Source: Bacillota bacterium (lineage in GTDB: Bacteria; Bacillota; Clostridia; Acetivibrionales; DSM-1351). Taken from it: a stretch of 64,000 nt of DNA. Positions 55,258-64,000 of this stretch are shown here, one piece after another (the first letter of the stretch is position 1; every line of letters begins with the position of its first letter). Where the stretch lies: assembly GCA_023415305.1 (NCBI GenBank), contig JAEZKZ010000122.1:52416-116415 (forward strand). Reading direction: 5' to 3'. A program made the position numbers and the translations under genes. Under the pieces are notes generated by a model. The model saw only the letters and a program-made list of their open reading frames with translations. It was not told the DNA's origin and made no database searches.

Positions 55258-55342
55258 AAATGTTATTAGTGATATTATTAATTTATACGAAACACGATTA
55301 AGTTTGAAAAAACTTTTATCGATAAATAGGAGTAAGACTAAA

Positions 55343-57106
55343 ATGCCCTTCGATGGAATAGTAACAAAATGCATTGTAAATGAATTGAATTCTTTGTTGT
55401 CCGGAGGCAGAGTTGACAAGGTATTCCAGCCTGAAGCCGATGAAATAGTTCTATTGATCCGTTCCAGGAGTCAGAATTATAGACTGGTTGCAAGTGCCAA
55501 TGCCAATTATCCACGGCTTCATATAACAGCTTCACAGAAAGAGAATCCGCAGACCCCTCCGGTTTTTTGCATGCTTATGAGGAAACATCTGGCCGGTGGT
55601 AAGCTGCTGGACATCAGTTTCCATGACTATGAGAGAGTCATCTCTATTAATATCGAATCGGTCAATGAGCTTGGCGACTTATCTGTTAAAAGATTAGTTG
55701 TTGAAATAATGGGAAAGCACAGTAATATTATCTTGCTTAATAGTGAAGATAAAATCATAGACTCGGTAAAGCATGTTGACAGTGATATAAGCAGCGTCAG
55801 AGAGGTTATGCCCGCAAGACCCTATAACCTTCCACCCGCCCAGAATAAGGAGTTACCGGAAAGTGTATTTGCTGAGAAAATCTTTGATCATCCTTACGTC
55901 TCCGAGGCTAAAAATCTGGAAGGCTTAATATTAAACATAATAAAGGGCTTTAGTCCTTACACATGCCGCGAAATTTGTGCGGCTGCCGGGGTAGCTTCAA
56001 AAACACCGATTCCTGTCTTATCCGATGATGACAAGGAAAAGGTTATTTCCGCTTTAAAGGATTATCTTCTTCAAATAAAAAACAATAACTTTGAGCCAAG
56101 TATTATATATCAGGATAAAAACTTTTTAAAGCCTGTGGATTTTTACTGTTTTTTCCCCAAACAGCCGGTAATTTCTAAGAAATTCCAGCTGTTATCAGTG
56201 GCTCTGGACGAGTTTTACTCTCTCAGAGATACCAATGAGCGGCTTACGCAGAAAATGGGCGATGTTGTTAAAGTCATAAAAAACAGTATTGACCGATGTG
56301 AGAAAAAGATTGCACTCTTCAACGATAAACTGCGAGAGGTGTCCGATCGGGAAAAGCTTCAGCTTTTTGGAGAATTGATTACTGCAAATATATACTGCAT
56401 CCCCACCGGGAGCAAAAGTGCGCGGGTATTAAACTATTACAGTGAAAATGAAGAATATATTGATATCCCATTAAATGAGCACAAATCCATTCAGGAGAAT
56501 GCTCAAAAATATTATAAGCAGTATGCAAAGGCAAAAAGTACTCATTTAAATGTAACCCAACAGCTTAAGGACACAATAGCCGAACTTGAATATCTCCAAA
56601 GTGTTCAAATAATGCTGGAGAATTGCAGCAGCAGACAGGAAATTGATGAAGTAAGACAGGAATTGATTGATCAGGGTTATATAAGGGCCTCAGCCAGAAA
56701 TGCAAAAAAGAAGCAGGATAAGCCCTCTTCTCCCCTCGAATTTATATCCGGTGACGGCTTTCAGATTTTTGTAGGCAAAAATAACAAGCAAAATGATTTT
56801 TTGACCTTAAAACAGGCTGCATCAAATGATATTTGGCTTCATACAAAAAATGCTCCAGGGTCACATGTTATAATAAGAACTGAACGCCGTGAGGTTCCCG
56901 ATTCAACCCTTCTTGAGGCCTCTATTCTAGCTGCATACCACAGCAGTGCGAAAATGTCCTACAATGTTCCTGTGGATTATACAATTGCAAAAAATGTTAA
57001 AAAGCCAAGCGGCGCAAAACCCGGTATGGTTATTTATGAAAGCTTTAAAACTATTTACGTTACACCTGAAGAAGACAAGGTTTTTAAAATTAAACATAAA
57101 CAATAA
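55343..57106 (+). CDS. rqcH: RqcH (NFACT-family) ribosome quality-control factor
   Basis: 587 residues. The start MPFDGIVTKCIVNELN is that of NFACT-N, followed by FMCML-type MRKHL, a helix-hairpin-helix/coiled-coil middle (ending near IELD, IRQE) and a C-terminal NFACT-R domain (DIWLHTKNAPGSHVII, VTPEEDKVFKIK). RqcH adds alanine tails to nascent chains on obstructed 50S subunits. The residues aligned with the catalytic D97-R98 read E97-R98 in HDYERV. ATG 55343 has GGAG upstream; a frame from 55304 is not supported. Confidence 0.93.
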   Translation: MPFDGIVTKCIVNELNSLLSGGRVDKVFQPEADEIVLLIRSRSQNYRLVASANANYPRLHITASQKENPQTPPVFCMLMRKHLAGGKLLDISFHDYERVISINIESVNELGDLSVKRLVVEIMGKHSNIILLNSEDKIIDSVKHVDSDISSVREVMPARPYNLPPAQNKELPESVFAEKIFDHPYVSEAKNLEGLILNIIKGFSPYTCREICAAAGVASKTPIPVLSDDDKEKVISALKDYLLQIKNNNFEPSIIYQDKNFLKPVDFYCFFPKQPVISKKFQLLSVALDEFYSLRDTNERLTQKMGDVVKVIKNSIDRCEKKIALFNDKLREVSDREKLQLFGELITANIYCIPTGSKSARVLNYYSENEEYIDIPLNEHKSIQENAQKYYKQYAKAKSTHLNVTQQLKDTIAELEYLQSVQIMLENCSSRQEIDEVRQELIDQGYIRASARNAKKKQDKPSSPLEFISGDGFQIFVGKNNKQNDFLTLKQAASNDIWLHTKNAPGSHVIIRTERREVPDSTLLEASILAAYHSSAKMSYNVPVDYTIAKNVKKPSGAKPGMVIYESFKTIYVTPEEDKVFKIKHKQ

Positions 57107-57127
57107 TTAACGATTGGGGGAATTGTA

Positions 57128-58306
57128 ATGATTTCTAATAAAATCAGTAATAGACTGGCTAATTCATCAATGATAAGAGCCATGTTTGAAGAAGGTACAA
57201 GGCTAAAAAAGTTGTATGGAGACGATAAGGTTTTTGATTTTTCTCTTGGAAATCCAGATCCAGAACCTCCTGCAGAAGTTAAAGCTGCACTGAGACAGCT
57301 TGCAGATTCAACCGAGCTGGGAATGCATTTGTATATGAATAATGCAGGCTATCCTGAGGTAAGAGAAACCATAGCAGTGAAAATAAACAAGGAAACCGGC
57401 TTAAAGCTGACCCTTAACAATGTAGTTATGACTGTAGGTGCAGGAGGAGCTTTGAATGTAGTTCTGAAAACTCTACTCGATCCTAACGAGGAAGTTATTA
57501 TATTTGCACCTTACTTTGTGGAATATACCTCCTACATAGACAATCACGGAGGTAAAACAGTTATAGTTAGCACTGACCCAGATACTTTTTTACCTGACCC
57601 TGAACTACTCAGATCAAAAATAACTCCGAACACCAAGGCAGTCCTTATAAATACGCCAAATAATCCTACCGGTGTTGTTTATGGAGCAGATATTTTGAAA
57701 GCTATTGCCAAGGTTCTTGAAGAGAAGGGAAAAGAATACGGACATACTATTTACATCATTTCAGATGAGCCTTACAGGAAGCTGGCCTATGATGTTGAAG
57801 TGCCGAACATATTAACAATATACAGAAATGCAATAATGATTGACTGCTTCAGCAAGTCTCTTTCCCTCCCCGGAGAACGTATGGGTTATATAGCTACAAA
57901 CCCCGAAGCAGAGGATATTGAGACCTTGATGGGTGGTCTGATATACTGCAACAGAGTTTTAGGTTATGTCAATGCCCCTGCCCTGTTCCAGAAGGTTATT
58001 GCCAAATCTATTGACGCCTCAGTTGATATTAATATTTACAAGGAGAGAAGAGATTTACTTTATAACGGCCTTACAAGTTTTGGATATGAATGCGTTAAAC
58101 CTGACGGTGCCTTCTATCTGTTCCCCAAGGCTCTTATTGCTGATGATGTCGAATTCAAAAACAGAGCTTTAAAGTACAATTTACTTGTAGTACCCGGCTC
58201 AGGCTTCGGCGCTCCCGGTCATTTCCGCCTTGCATACTGTGTAAGTCTTGAAACTATCAAAAACTCCCTGCCTGCTTTCGAAGCACTGGCCAAGGAGTTT
58301 AGATAA
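57128..58306 (+). CDS. PLP-dependent aminotransferase
   Basis: 392 residues, class I/II. Landmarks are the N-terminal DFSLGNPDPEPP, the substrate/cofactor segment NTPNNPTGVVYGADI, and the Schiff-base Lys243 in CFSKSLSLPGERMGY, followed by the conserved Arg near HFRLAYC. Amino-acid substrate is not determined; aspartate, alanine or aromatic types are possible. GGGGGAATT precedes the ATG, 21 nt after rqcH, so the two are co-transcribed. Confidence 0.93.
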   Translation: MISNKISNRLANSSMIRAMFEEGTRLKKLYGDDKVFDFSLGNPDPEPPAEVKAALRQLADSTELGMHLYMNNAGYPEVRETIAVKINKETGLKLTLNNVVMTVGAGGALNVVLKTLLDPNEEVIIFAPYFVEYTSYIDNHGGKTVIVSTDPDTFLPDPELLRSKITPNTKAVLINTPNNPTGVVYGADILKAIAKVLEEKGKEYGHTIYIISDEPYRKLAYDVEVPNILTIYRNAIMIDCFSKSLSLPGERMGYIATNPEAEDIETLMGGLIYCNRVLGYVNAPALFQKVIAKSIDASVDINIYKERRDLLYNGLTSFGYECVKPDGAFYLFPKALIADDVEFKNRALKYNLLVVPGSGFGAPGHFRLAYCVSLETIKNSLPAFEALAKEFR

Positions 58307-58331
58307 TAACATTTTATATAATTTACAAGAA

Positions 58332-58366
58332 AAGTCCGATTAGTGTCATCCATTTTAATCGGACTT
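58332..58366. terminator. Shared terminator between convergent genes
   Basis: An 11-bp perfect stem AAGTCCGATTA/TAATCGGACTT, followed on the + strand by a T-rich tail. It overlaps the stop of the VOC gene (58355). Confidence 0.75.
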
Positions 58367-58771
58367 ATCTTGTTTTTTCTCTGTGTAGTTTAGTCCCCAG
58401 GTTACAGCGAATTTATCTTTTACAACAGCATGGTAAGCTCCCCAGAAGGTTTTCTGAAGTTCAAAAATAACAATTGCATCTTCTTTTGTCAGCTCGGAGT
58501 ATACCTTCTCAAGCTGTTCTTTCGAGTCCATTTCCAAAACCAGCTGAATGTTTGTATGCTCTGCCCTTTCTCCGAAGAGATCTGTAAAGTACATTACACA
58601 ATTTGGTGCTACATGAAGCTCAGAATGCATTATTTTTCCCTCATGCCCTCTGAACATTTGACTGTTATCAGCCGTCTTTATCATTTTAATTTCTCCGCCA
58701 AAAACCAATTTGTAAAAATCAAGTGCATCGCTGCAATTTATAACTGATATATTGGGAATTATACTTTTCAT
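58355..58771 (-). CDS. VOC-family (glyoxalase/PhnB-like) protein
   Basis: 138 residues with the two beta-alpha-beta-beta-beta modules of the vicinal-oxygen-chelate fold (IPNISVINCSDALDFYKLVFG; ELHVAPNCVMYFTDLF). ATG 58771 is preferred over an upstream Met; AAAGGAAG is in front. The substrate is unknown. Convergent with the aminotransferase gene. Confidence 0.85.
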   Translation of the reverse strand: MKSIIPNISVINCSDALDFYKLVFGGEIKMIKTADNSQMFRGHEGKIMHSELHVAPNCVMYFTDLFGERAEHTNIQLVLEMDSKEQLEKVYSELTKEDAIVIFELQKTFWGAYHAVVKDKFAVTWGLNYTEKKQDKSD

Positions 58772-58903
58772 CTTTCCCAGCTTCCTTTCATTCATCGTAA
58801 CTTATTTTGTAGTGTCATGGTAATTATATTTTTTATAACTTCGATTTTTCAATCTATCTAAGCCCAATGGTGGATTCTATATAAGCTTCAGATTGCAATT
58901 AGC

Positions 58904-59806
58904 TTATTTCTTGTTATCAACAGCCAATCCATCACCATAGGCTGCCTGACTGAATATGTTTTCAGCTTCAACCAGCGATATGCCTGCAATACTTATATTT
59001 TCAATAACACTTTCACCTATTTTAAGGTTACTGCACTCAAACAGGTACCTTATGGCTTGGGGTTTAAAACCTAACAGTCTCGCTCCAATGGTATCAGTTG
59101 CTACCGGGTCGCAGCCGGCTATAACCAACCCTGTATGCCGGGCAATCCCCTTCGAAGGGCCGGTTCCTATCATTGCAGGACTTGCGCTGACAATGGACAG
59201 GTCTACGGGAATTTGCCCGGCCATCGCAGATATAAAGCCATGCAGTTCAGTGTGTATTCCCAGGTTCTTCTTAGGCTGACCGTGTTCATCAGCCGGAGGC
59301 CACCCCAGGGCAATGTTTTTTATTGCTGCCGACATTGTGGCCTCCTCGTGCTGCTTCAGTTGTGTAAATGAGACCAATATGGTTACTTCCTCAAAGAGTT
59401 TATTTAAATTTGTTGCAGGTACTATTTGGTGATTCAGATTAACTCTAACAAAAGGCCCATGATTCAAATCTATGAATTCAACACCTTCTTCGGAAATAAC
59501 CTTGCCGAAACCAACAGAATTCATGACGTCCTTTGTCTCGCCCTCTGCTGTTCCAGTGGCAACAACAATTCTCCCGGGATTTCTGTCTTTGAAAATCCTT
59601 ATAATCTGTCTCAGGCTTTCGGGCCCCACAACAGTGGCGGAATTAGGCTCTCTTTTATTCACCCAGTTAGGTGTTATTACTACCACATCATTATTTTTAA
59701 CATCAGAAGTTATTTGAAGCAGCTCAACGGCTTGCTTTATGGCAGCTGCCTCATCACTGTTATGGGTAATAGCTACACTAGAATTATTCCATCTTCTTTG
59801 CCTCAT
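58904..59806 (-). CDS. DUF362-domain protein
   Basis: 300 residues of the DUF362 family, with a typical VVITPNWVNKREP segment, VVATGTAEGE and IAGCDPVATDTIGARLLGF. No ferredoxin-type CxxC region is seen at its end. ATG 59806 has a purine-rich AAAGGAAAAAA upstream; the frame is open to 59890. Function in the family is unknown (often redox linked). Confidence 0.82.
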   Translation of the reverse strand: MRQRRWNNSSVAITHNSDEAAAIKQAVELLQITSDVKNNDVVVITPNWVNKREPNSATVVGPESLRQIIRIFKDRNPGRIVVATGTAEGETKDVMNSVGFGKVISEEGVEFIDLNHGPFVRVNLNHQIVPATNLNKLFEEVTILVSFTQLKQHEEATMSAAIKNIALGWPPADEHGQPKKNLGIHTELHGFISAMAGQIPVDLSIVSASPAMIGTGPSKGIARHTGLVIAGCDPVATDTIGARLLGFKPQAIRYLFECSNLKIGESVIENISIAGISLVEAENIFSQAAYGDGLAVDNKK

Positions 59807-59902
59807 GCTTTTTTCCTTTCCTGATAACCTTCCAGTTTTATATTGATATAGCTTTATTATTCCCAAAAATGGCAAAATAACACGAATCACACATATTCGA
59901 AA

Positions 59903-59931
59903 TTGACTTAACTGCCATATACTGTTAATAT
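59903..59931 (+). promoter_or_regulatory. Candidate promoter of an orphan short transcript
   Basis: TTGACT (59903-59908) and TAATAT (59926-59931) are separated by 17 bp; the start would be near 59938. Confidence 0.5.
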
Positions 59932-60016
59932 GAGAATATATTTTATTATAATTTCAGGAGCGTATTGAGTGATTAAATCCTTAAGCTATTAAGATGGTAT
60001 TTGAGTAACAAAATCG

Positions 60017-60040
60017 CCTGTTTCAACAGGTTTATTTTTT
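60017..60040 (+). terminator. Orphan intrinsic terminator
   Basis: CCTGTT-TC-AACAGG followed by TTTATTTTTT. No + strand gene ends upstream of it within the gap, so it ends a short leader or small RNA. Confidence 0.75.
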
Positions 60041-60141
60041 GTGTCCGGATACCATACCTTAATAGGATATCACTTCAATATGCTTTTATTTGTTATTTAT
60101 AAACTAATAATTTGATCAAAGTTTTGGTGGTATAAAATAAT

Positions 60142-61146
60142 ATGAACAATAAATTTAATTTTGTCCAAGTTAAAATAGATTATATTGATGAAGCGCTGGA
60201 TATGATTTTAAATGCGTACATTAAAGAGAGACAGTCTATTCCCTATTTGCCGGATGAAGACTTTAGTAATTCAATAAGAGGTTCAATTAAGTATTTGTTT
60301 GAGAACGGCAGTGGCTATGCTGCTCTATTAAATAACGAGTTTGTAGGCTTTATTTCGGGCTTCAGAGTTGATAATCTCTTTGGAAAATGTAAAGGAATCT
60401 ATTGTCCTCTCTTTGGACATGGTGTGAAGCCCGAATACGGTTTGTCTCTTTATGCGGAACTTTATAGATTTGCAGCAGAACTGTGGGTGAAAGAAGAATA
60501 TATGACCCATGCTGTCACGGTATTCAGCCATGATGATTCTCTGGTAAATATGTGGTTCTGGCAGGGCTTCGGTCTAAGATGTATTGACTCAATACGTCAA
60601 ACTTCTGCCCTTAAGCTACCGGCTTCCCTCAACGGTTCACCTTCATCAGGTATCGAAATCAGGAAAGCTGTGGTTGAGGATGCTGATATTCTCTCAGATA
60701 TACATATTCAACATAATAATTATTACAGGCGTTCCCCTGTATTTATGCCCAGGAGTAATTTCGACCCTGTAGCTGAGCATAAGAACTGGCTATCACAAGA
60801 TGGTAATCATGAGTGGGTGGCCTACCGAAATAGCATGGCTGTCGGGATAATGAGGCTTTGTACTGAAGCAGAAAGCTTTATTTCCTGTCACAGTTCAGTT
60901 ATGAATATTCAGGATTCTTTTATTTTAGAGAGTGAACGAGGAAATGGTGTAGGCTCAGCACTTTTAAATACTGTACAGCAGTGGCTTATGAAAAACGGCT
61001 ACCCTCTTTGCGGTGTTGACTACGAATCAATTAATCCGCAAGCCAAGAACTTCTGGGGCAGATACTTTACACCCTACACTTATTCCCTTGTACGCAGAAT
61101 AGACGAACGGATTCTTCCCTACATCAATACCAACCAGAATAAATAA
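60142..61146 (+). CDS. Tandem GNAT acetyltransferase
   Basis: 334 residues with two GNAT-like halves. The N-terminal half (residues about 1-165) shows a degenerate acetyl-CoA loop; the C-terminal half (from about 175) has the standard SERGNGVGSALLNTVQQWL loop and NPQAKNFWGRYF block. The first domain is likely structural. The substrate is unknown. GGTGG precedes the ATG. Confidence 0.85.
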   Translation: MNNKFNFVQVKIDYIDEALDMILNAYIKERQSIPYLPDEDFSNSIRGSIKYLFENGSGYAALLNNEFVGFISGFRVDNLFGKCKGIYCPLFGHGVKPEYGLSLYAELYRFAAELWVKEEYMTHAVTVFSHDDSLVNMWFWQGFGLRCIDSIRQTSALKLPASLNGSPSSGIEIRKAVVEDADILSDIHIQHNNYYRRSPVFMPRSNFDPVAEHKNWLSQDGNHEWVAYRNSMAVGIMRLCTEAESFISCHSSVMNIQDSFILESERGNGVGSALLNTVQQWLMKNGYPLCGVDYESINPQAKNFWGRYFTPYTYSLVRRIDERILPYINTNQNK

Positions 61147-61483
61147 AACCGTAAGAACAAAAACGTTGCCGGGTGATTCCGGCAACGTTTTTGTAATAGT
61201 CATTTTTAAGATTATATCTTAATGTTCAGATTCCCCAATATATATAAATTCCTGTCTCCTACTCCACATGGCCTAAGTTATAATGCTAAATTCCTTGTAA
61301 CAATTGACTTTTACTCATTAACAGTGATAATATTTTGACATAACATGGTATTTATTACAGAAAGCCAATGCTGGATTTGTAAATCTATTTGTTCCTCTTA
61401 GACTACAATTAATAACTACTACATTTAATAACAACAATTAATGGTAACAATCAATCTATTTACGGATTATTGAGGATATTGCA
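61147..61483. other. 337-bp intergenic region
   Basis: After the terminator at 61157-61194, AT-rich DNA leads to the AraC gene. I see no gene and no clear promoter pair beyond that. Confidence 0.5.
61157..61194 (+). terminator. Intrinsic terminator of the tandem GNAT gene
   Basis: A 16-bp perfect stem ACAAAAACGTTGCCGG / CCGGCAACGTTTTTGT with loop GTGATT; A/T runs on both ends. Confidence 0.92.
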
Positions 61484-62374
61484 ATGTTCAAGCTTAATAG
61501 CATTTATCAGCCTATTACCGCCCAACCGTTTTTATTTGATGAAACATATATTGAGCTTCAACCCTGTGAAGCGTTAAAACCCTATGTACGCTGTTTTTGG
61601 GGTACACCAAACCCCATAACAGGTGTCTCATCACAACCTGTAAAAAACAAGCTGGTAATACCTGATACCTGTATGGATATTATTATTGAACTCGATATGC
61701 ATAATAACAGGCTAAATGCTCTTTTTGCAGGAATAAGTGATAAAACCTTTGAAGATGCTCCTATGACTGTTAATCCGATGGTTTCCTGCTTTGCCATTAG
61801 GTTCTACAGCTGGGCTATACCGCTATTCTCAGACGAGTCTTCCAAAAATACCCTGAACGCTTTTGCAGAGGCCGATGCTTATTTTTATGACTTTAGGTAT
61901 GAACTGCAAGACATAATGCTGAGCAATCCTACAATTACTGATAGAGTCGGAAAAGTTGAACAGTTTCTCCTTAAGAAGCTAAATTTGAATAAGCAAAATA
62001 ACAATGTGATGAATGCCATATACAAGGTATTGGAATCCAAAGGTACCTCGAGAATATCTGATATTTCGGGCTATTCTTCTATCAGTCAGAGACAACTGGA
62101 AAGACTGTTTTTGGTATATTTAGGTGTTTCGCCGAAGAAATTCTCCAGTCTGGTCAGGTACCAATATCTATGGAACGACATTTTATTAAATAAAAGCTTT
62201 AATATCCAGGACGGTGTCTGCAAATATGGCTATACCGACCAATCTCACCTGATTAATGATTTCAAAAAATTTCATACTCTTTCTCCCACAGATGCAAGAA
62301 AGTTTGCACTAGAAAAAATGGTTATGTCGAATTTTTACAATACAAACAAAATAATCAATGATATTATATATTAA
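61484..62374 (+). CDS. AraC-family transcriptional regulator
   Basis: 296 residues. The N-terminal domain resembles DUF6597-type sensors (LQPCEALKPYVRCFWG). The C-terminal AraC double helix-turn-helix is visible as ISDISGYSSISQRQLERLFL and QDGVCKYGYTDQSHLINDFKKF. It is 25 bp upstream of the VOC gene, so the two form an operon and may respond to the same toxic or secondary metabolite. GAGGATAT precedes the ATG. Confidence 0.9.
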   Translation: MFKLNSIYQPITAQPFLFDETYIELQPCEALKPYVRCFWGTPNPITGVSSQPVKNKLVIPDTCMDIIIELDMHNNRLNALFAGISDKTFEDAPMTVNPMVSCFAIRFYSWAIPLFSDESSKNTLNAFAEADAYFYDFRYELQDIMLSNPTITDRVGKVEQFLLKKLNLNKQNNNVMNAIYKVLESKGTSRISDISGYSSISQRQLERLFLVYLGVSPKKFSSLVRYQYLWNDILLNKSFNIQDGVCKYGYTDQSHLINDFKKFHTLSPTDARKFALEKMVMSNFYNTNKIINDIIY

Positions 62375-62399
62375 AATCTGATACAAGAAAGGATTACAT

Positions 62400-62786
62400 A
62401 TGTTGAGGTCAATACTACAAATCTATGTCAAGGGAAGCGATGAAGCCTTCGAGTTTTACAAAAAGGCCTTTGACGCCAATATTGGTTATCAGGATGTAGA
62501 TGAAAATGGCATGGTCATTCATAGAGAGCTTGATGTGTTGGGACAAGCCATTGCTGTCGGTGAAGCACATGACGCTACTCGTGCCGGCGGCAAAAATAGG
62601 CTTACGGGCAATACTATGCAGTTTTGTATTCAATTTGGTGAAGGACAAGAGGATAGGGTACGTAAAGCATACGAAACCATGTTCGAGGGTAGTGAAATCA
62701 TCACTCCTTTTGGTGAATTGTTCTTCAGCCCATGCGGTGTGGAATTAATAGATAAATACGGAGTTTGGTGGTGTATGTTTATATAG
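62400..62786 (+). CDS. VOC-family (PhnB-like) protein
   Basis: 128 residues, one VOC module with the ILQIYVKGSDEAFEFYKKAF and QFCIQFGEG strands and a C-terminal DKYGVWWCMFI. It resembles PhnB/3-demethylubiquinone-like VOC proteins. AAAGGATT precedes the ATG. Likely co-regulated with the AraC gene. Confidence 0.87.
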   Translation: MLRSILQIYVKGSDEAFEFYKKAFDANIGYQDVDENGMVIHRELDVLGQAIAVGEAHDATRAGGKNRLTGNTMQFCIQFGEGQEDRVRKAYETMFEGSEIITPFGELFFSPCGVELIDKYGVWWCMFI

Positions 62787-62881
62787 CGTTCGTATGAATT
62801 GAATAGGTTACAACCGTTTTTAGTAATTATGATGCTAAAGATTCTAATATTCTATAAATATGTATTGGAGTGGTGGTATTT

Positions 62882-63850
62882 ATGCAAAAATTATCATTAG
62901 AGGATTTCAAACAAATAAGGTCCTGGATGTATCGTAATGCAAGGCAACTGGAATTGGCAATATGGCAGTATCACTTTGAGAATGGAAGTAAAGAGGCCGT
63001 ACTTTCTGCTTTATCATTTTACCAGAACGAGGACGGAGGATTTGGACATGCTCTTGAACAAGACAGCTGGAATCCTAATTCTTCTCCCTACACCACTTTG
63101 CGGGCAGCCAATATTTTAGAGAGTATTGGAATTACTGATAATAATCATCCCATGGTAAAAGGAGTACTGAAGTTCTTCAACAGTACTGATTATTATTCTG
63201 AGAATGGTTGGTTTTTCAATATTCCTTCAAATGATGATTATGCTCATGCGCCTTGGTGGACGTACAACATGGAAGCAAACTTAACTGAGGGAATAGGTTT
63301 AACCGCCCAAATAGCGAGTTTCGTTCTGAAATATACTGATAAAAAATCGGAATTATATAATAAATCCATATTATTGAGCCATAGGATTTTTAATGAGCTC
63401 AACACAACTGATGAATATGGTGATATGGGCCTGGGAGGATTTTGCGAGTTACTTGACACAGTTGATAACACAGGACTGAAGGAGTATTTCGACATCAAAT
63501 CCCTCACTACAAAAATTAAAAAACTTGTGCATAATTCTATCGAGAGGGATACCACAAAGTGGTTATACTATACACGCAGGCCTTCTGACTATATTAAATC
63601 CCCGGATAGTATATTTTATGAAGAAAATAAGGACACGGTTCAAACAGAACTAGACTATCTTATTACTACAAGACCGCAAAATGGTGTTTGGAATATTACC
63701 TGGAGTTGGTTTGAGAATAATGAAAAATATGCAAAGGAATTTGCTGTTAGTGAGAACTGGTGGAAAGCTACCAAGGCTATTGAAATAATTAATTTCCTAA
63801 AAAGTTTTAATTGGTTGGAGGATAGTGTATCTCAAATCATAAATGGTTAG
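62882..63850 (+). CDS. Prenyltransferase/squalene-oxidase-repeat-like protein
   Basis: 322 residues with alpha-alpha repeats such as SFYQNEDGGFGHALEQDSW, akin to the QxxDGGFG repeats of terpene cyclases and related toroids. There is no DxDD motif to claim cyclase activity. It is probably a structural or binding protein. ATG 62882 is chosen because a GGAGTGG/GGTGG RBS is upstream; the GTG at 62870 is less likely. Confidence 0.7.
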   Translation: MQKLSLEDFKQIRSWMYRNARQLELAIWQYHFENGSKEAVLSALSFYQNEDGGFGHALEQDSWNPNSSPYTTLRAANILESIGITDNNHPMVKGVLKFFNSTDYYSENGWFFNIPSNDDYAHAPWWTYNMEANLTEGIGLTAQIASFVLKYTDKKSELYNKSILLSHRIFNELNTTDEYGDMGLGGFCELLDTVDNTGLKEYFDIKSLTTKIKKLVHNSIERDTTKWLYYTRRPSDYIKSPDSIFYEENKDTVQTELDYLITTRPQNGVWNITWSWFENNEKYAKEFAVSENWWKATKAIEIINFLKSFNWLEDSVSQIING

Positions 63851-63874
63851 TAGGGACTTATAGCCTTACCATAA

Positions 63875-64000
63875 GACGCTGTAAAAAATTTTGTGTATGG
63901 AACATAGGAAATACTCCTTTTTGGTTAAGAATTTAAGTATTAACCAGAGAGGAGATTTTTTATGAGTGCTCTACCAAAAGAAGTGATTCAGGAAATAATT
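63875..64000 (+). mobile_element. Left end of an IS256-like insertion sequence
   Basis: From GACGCTGTAAAAAATTTTGT (63875 onward) the sequence looks like the outer end of IS256-type elements, whose ends typically contain a TTTTGTGTA stretch. About 85 bp inward a transposase-like frame begins. The other end is beyond the window, so the inverted-repeat pair and target duplication cannot be checked here. Confidence 0.6.
63962..64000 (+). CDS. N-terminus of a probable IS256-type transposase
   Basis: ATG 63962 follows GAGAGGAG at about 6 nt. The 13 codons present read MSALPKEVIQEII, like the starts of IS256-family transposases in Firmicutes. Truncated by the window edge. Confidence 0.6.
   Translation, partial: MSALPKEVIQEII

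Larger units (their letters stand above)
59807..60141. other. Intergenic region with an unassigned + strand transcript
   Basis: Between the divergent DUF362 gene and the tandem GNAT gene. A + strand promoter at 59903-59931 and a terminator at 60017-60040 define a roughly 100-nt transcript. It contains only a 7-codon frame (GTG start after AGGAGCG-like DNA). Confidence 0.5.

Noticed and set aside
1..64000. tRNA or rRNA genes
   Set aside because: No cloverleaf or rRNA-like stretches were seen by eye.

Overview
The window looks like chromosome from a low-GC, spore-forming Gram-positive anaerobe of the class Clostridia. A cluster III / Ruminiclostridium-type cellulolytic clostridium would fit, but that placement is inference from gene content. 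The supporting signs are SpoIIP and a Spo0E-like protein, a T-box leader, a c-di-AMP riboswitch over an NlpC/P60 hydrolase, HemZ, a membrane pyrophosphatase, a giant 2-hydroxyacyl-CoA dehydratase activase-type protein, several secreted copper-amine-oxidase-N ('stalk') proteins, strong GGAGG ribosome binding sites and frequent TTG/GTG starts.

Layout. 1-8.8 kb: the start of rarA, an HtrA-like protease with a secreted stalk protein, thpR, an SGNH esterase and a fused sugar nucleotidyltransferase/phosphomannomutase-like protein. 9-11.6 kb: two small regulator units (TetR with a divergent flavin reductase, MarR with a membrane protein), each with promoter and palindromic operator candidates. 11.7-19.5 kb: a chemoreceptor, a thioesterase, lepA, a DUF3298-type protein and spoIIP. 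19.7-28 kb: small proteins, a two-component system whose response regulator carries an in-frame TAG, a GNAT protein, a lipoprotein and a CBM48-esterase. 28.1-47.8 kb: a long minus-strand block in transcription order comEC, holA, recJ, apt, relA, dtd, an MBL hydrolase, hemZ, then T-box-hisS, aspS and the 1435-residue activase. 48-64 kb: NlpC/P60 hydrolase under a c-di-AMP riboswitch, GNAT proteins, a Spo0E-like gene, hppA, an O-acetylhomoserine sulfhydrylase, rqcH, an aminotransferase, VOC, DUF362 and AraC proteins, and at the right edge what looks like the start of an insertion sequence.

The 28-48 kb block joins DNA uptake and replication (comEC, holA, recJ), the stringent response and purine salvage (relA, apt), tRNA quality control (dtd) and aminoacylation (hisS, aspS). 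The hisS leader is a T-box, so part of this block should respond to uncharged tRNA.

Most of the window is ordinary housekeeping DNA and I found no convincing new multi-gene system. The best leads are: (i) a repeat found in only two places, upstream of rarA and of aspS, each copy containing the gene's RBS plus an upstream anti-RBS; (ii) the response regulator interrupted by a single TAG with an intact reading frame after it; (iii) three unrelated short tandem repeats placed exactly at gene junctions of the comEC-hisS block, one of which grew from the comEC stop-codon region; (iv) a promoter-terminator pair at 59.9-60.04 kb with no annotated gene between; and (v) an unannotated 51-codon Spo0E-like gene whose stop overlaps that of a convergent small gene.
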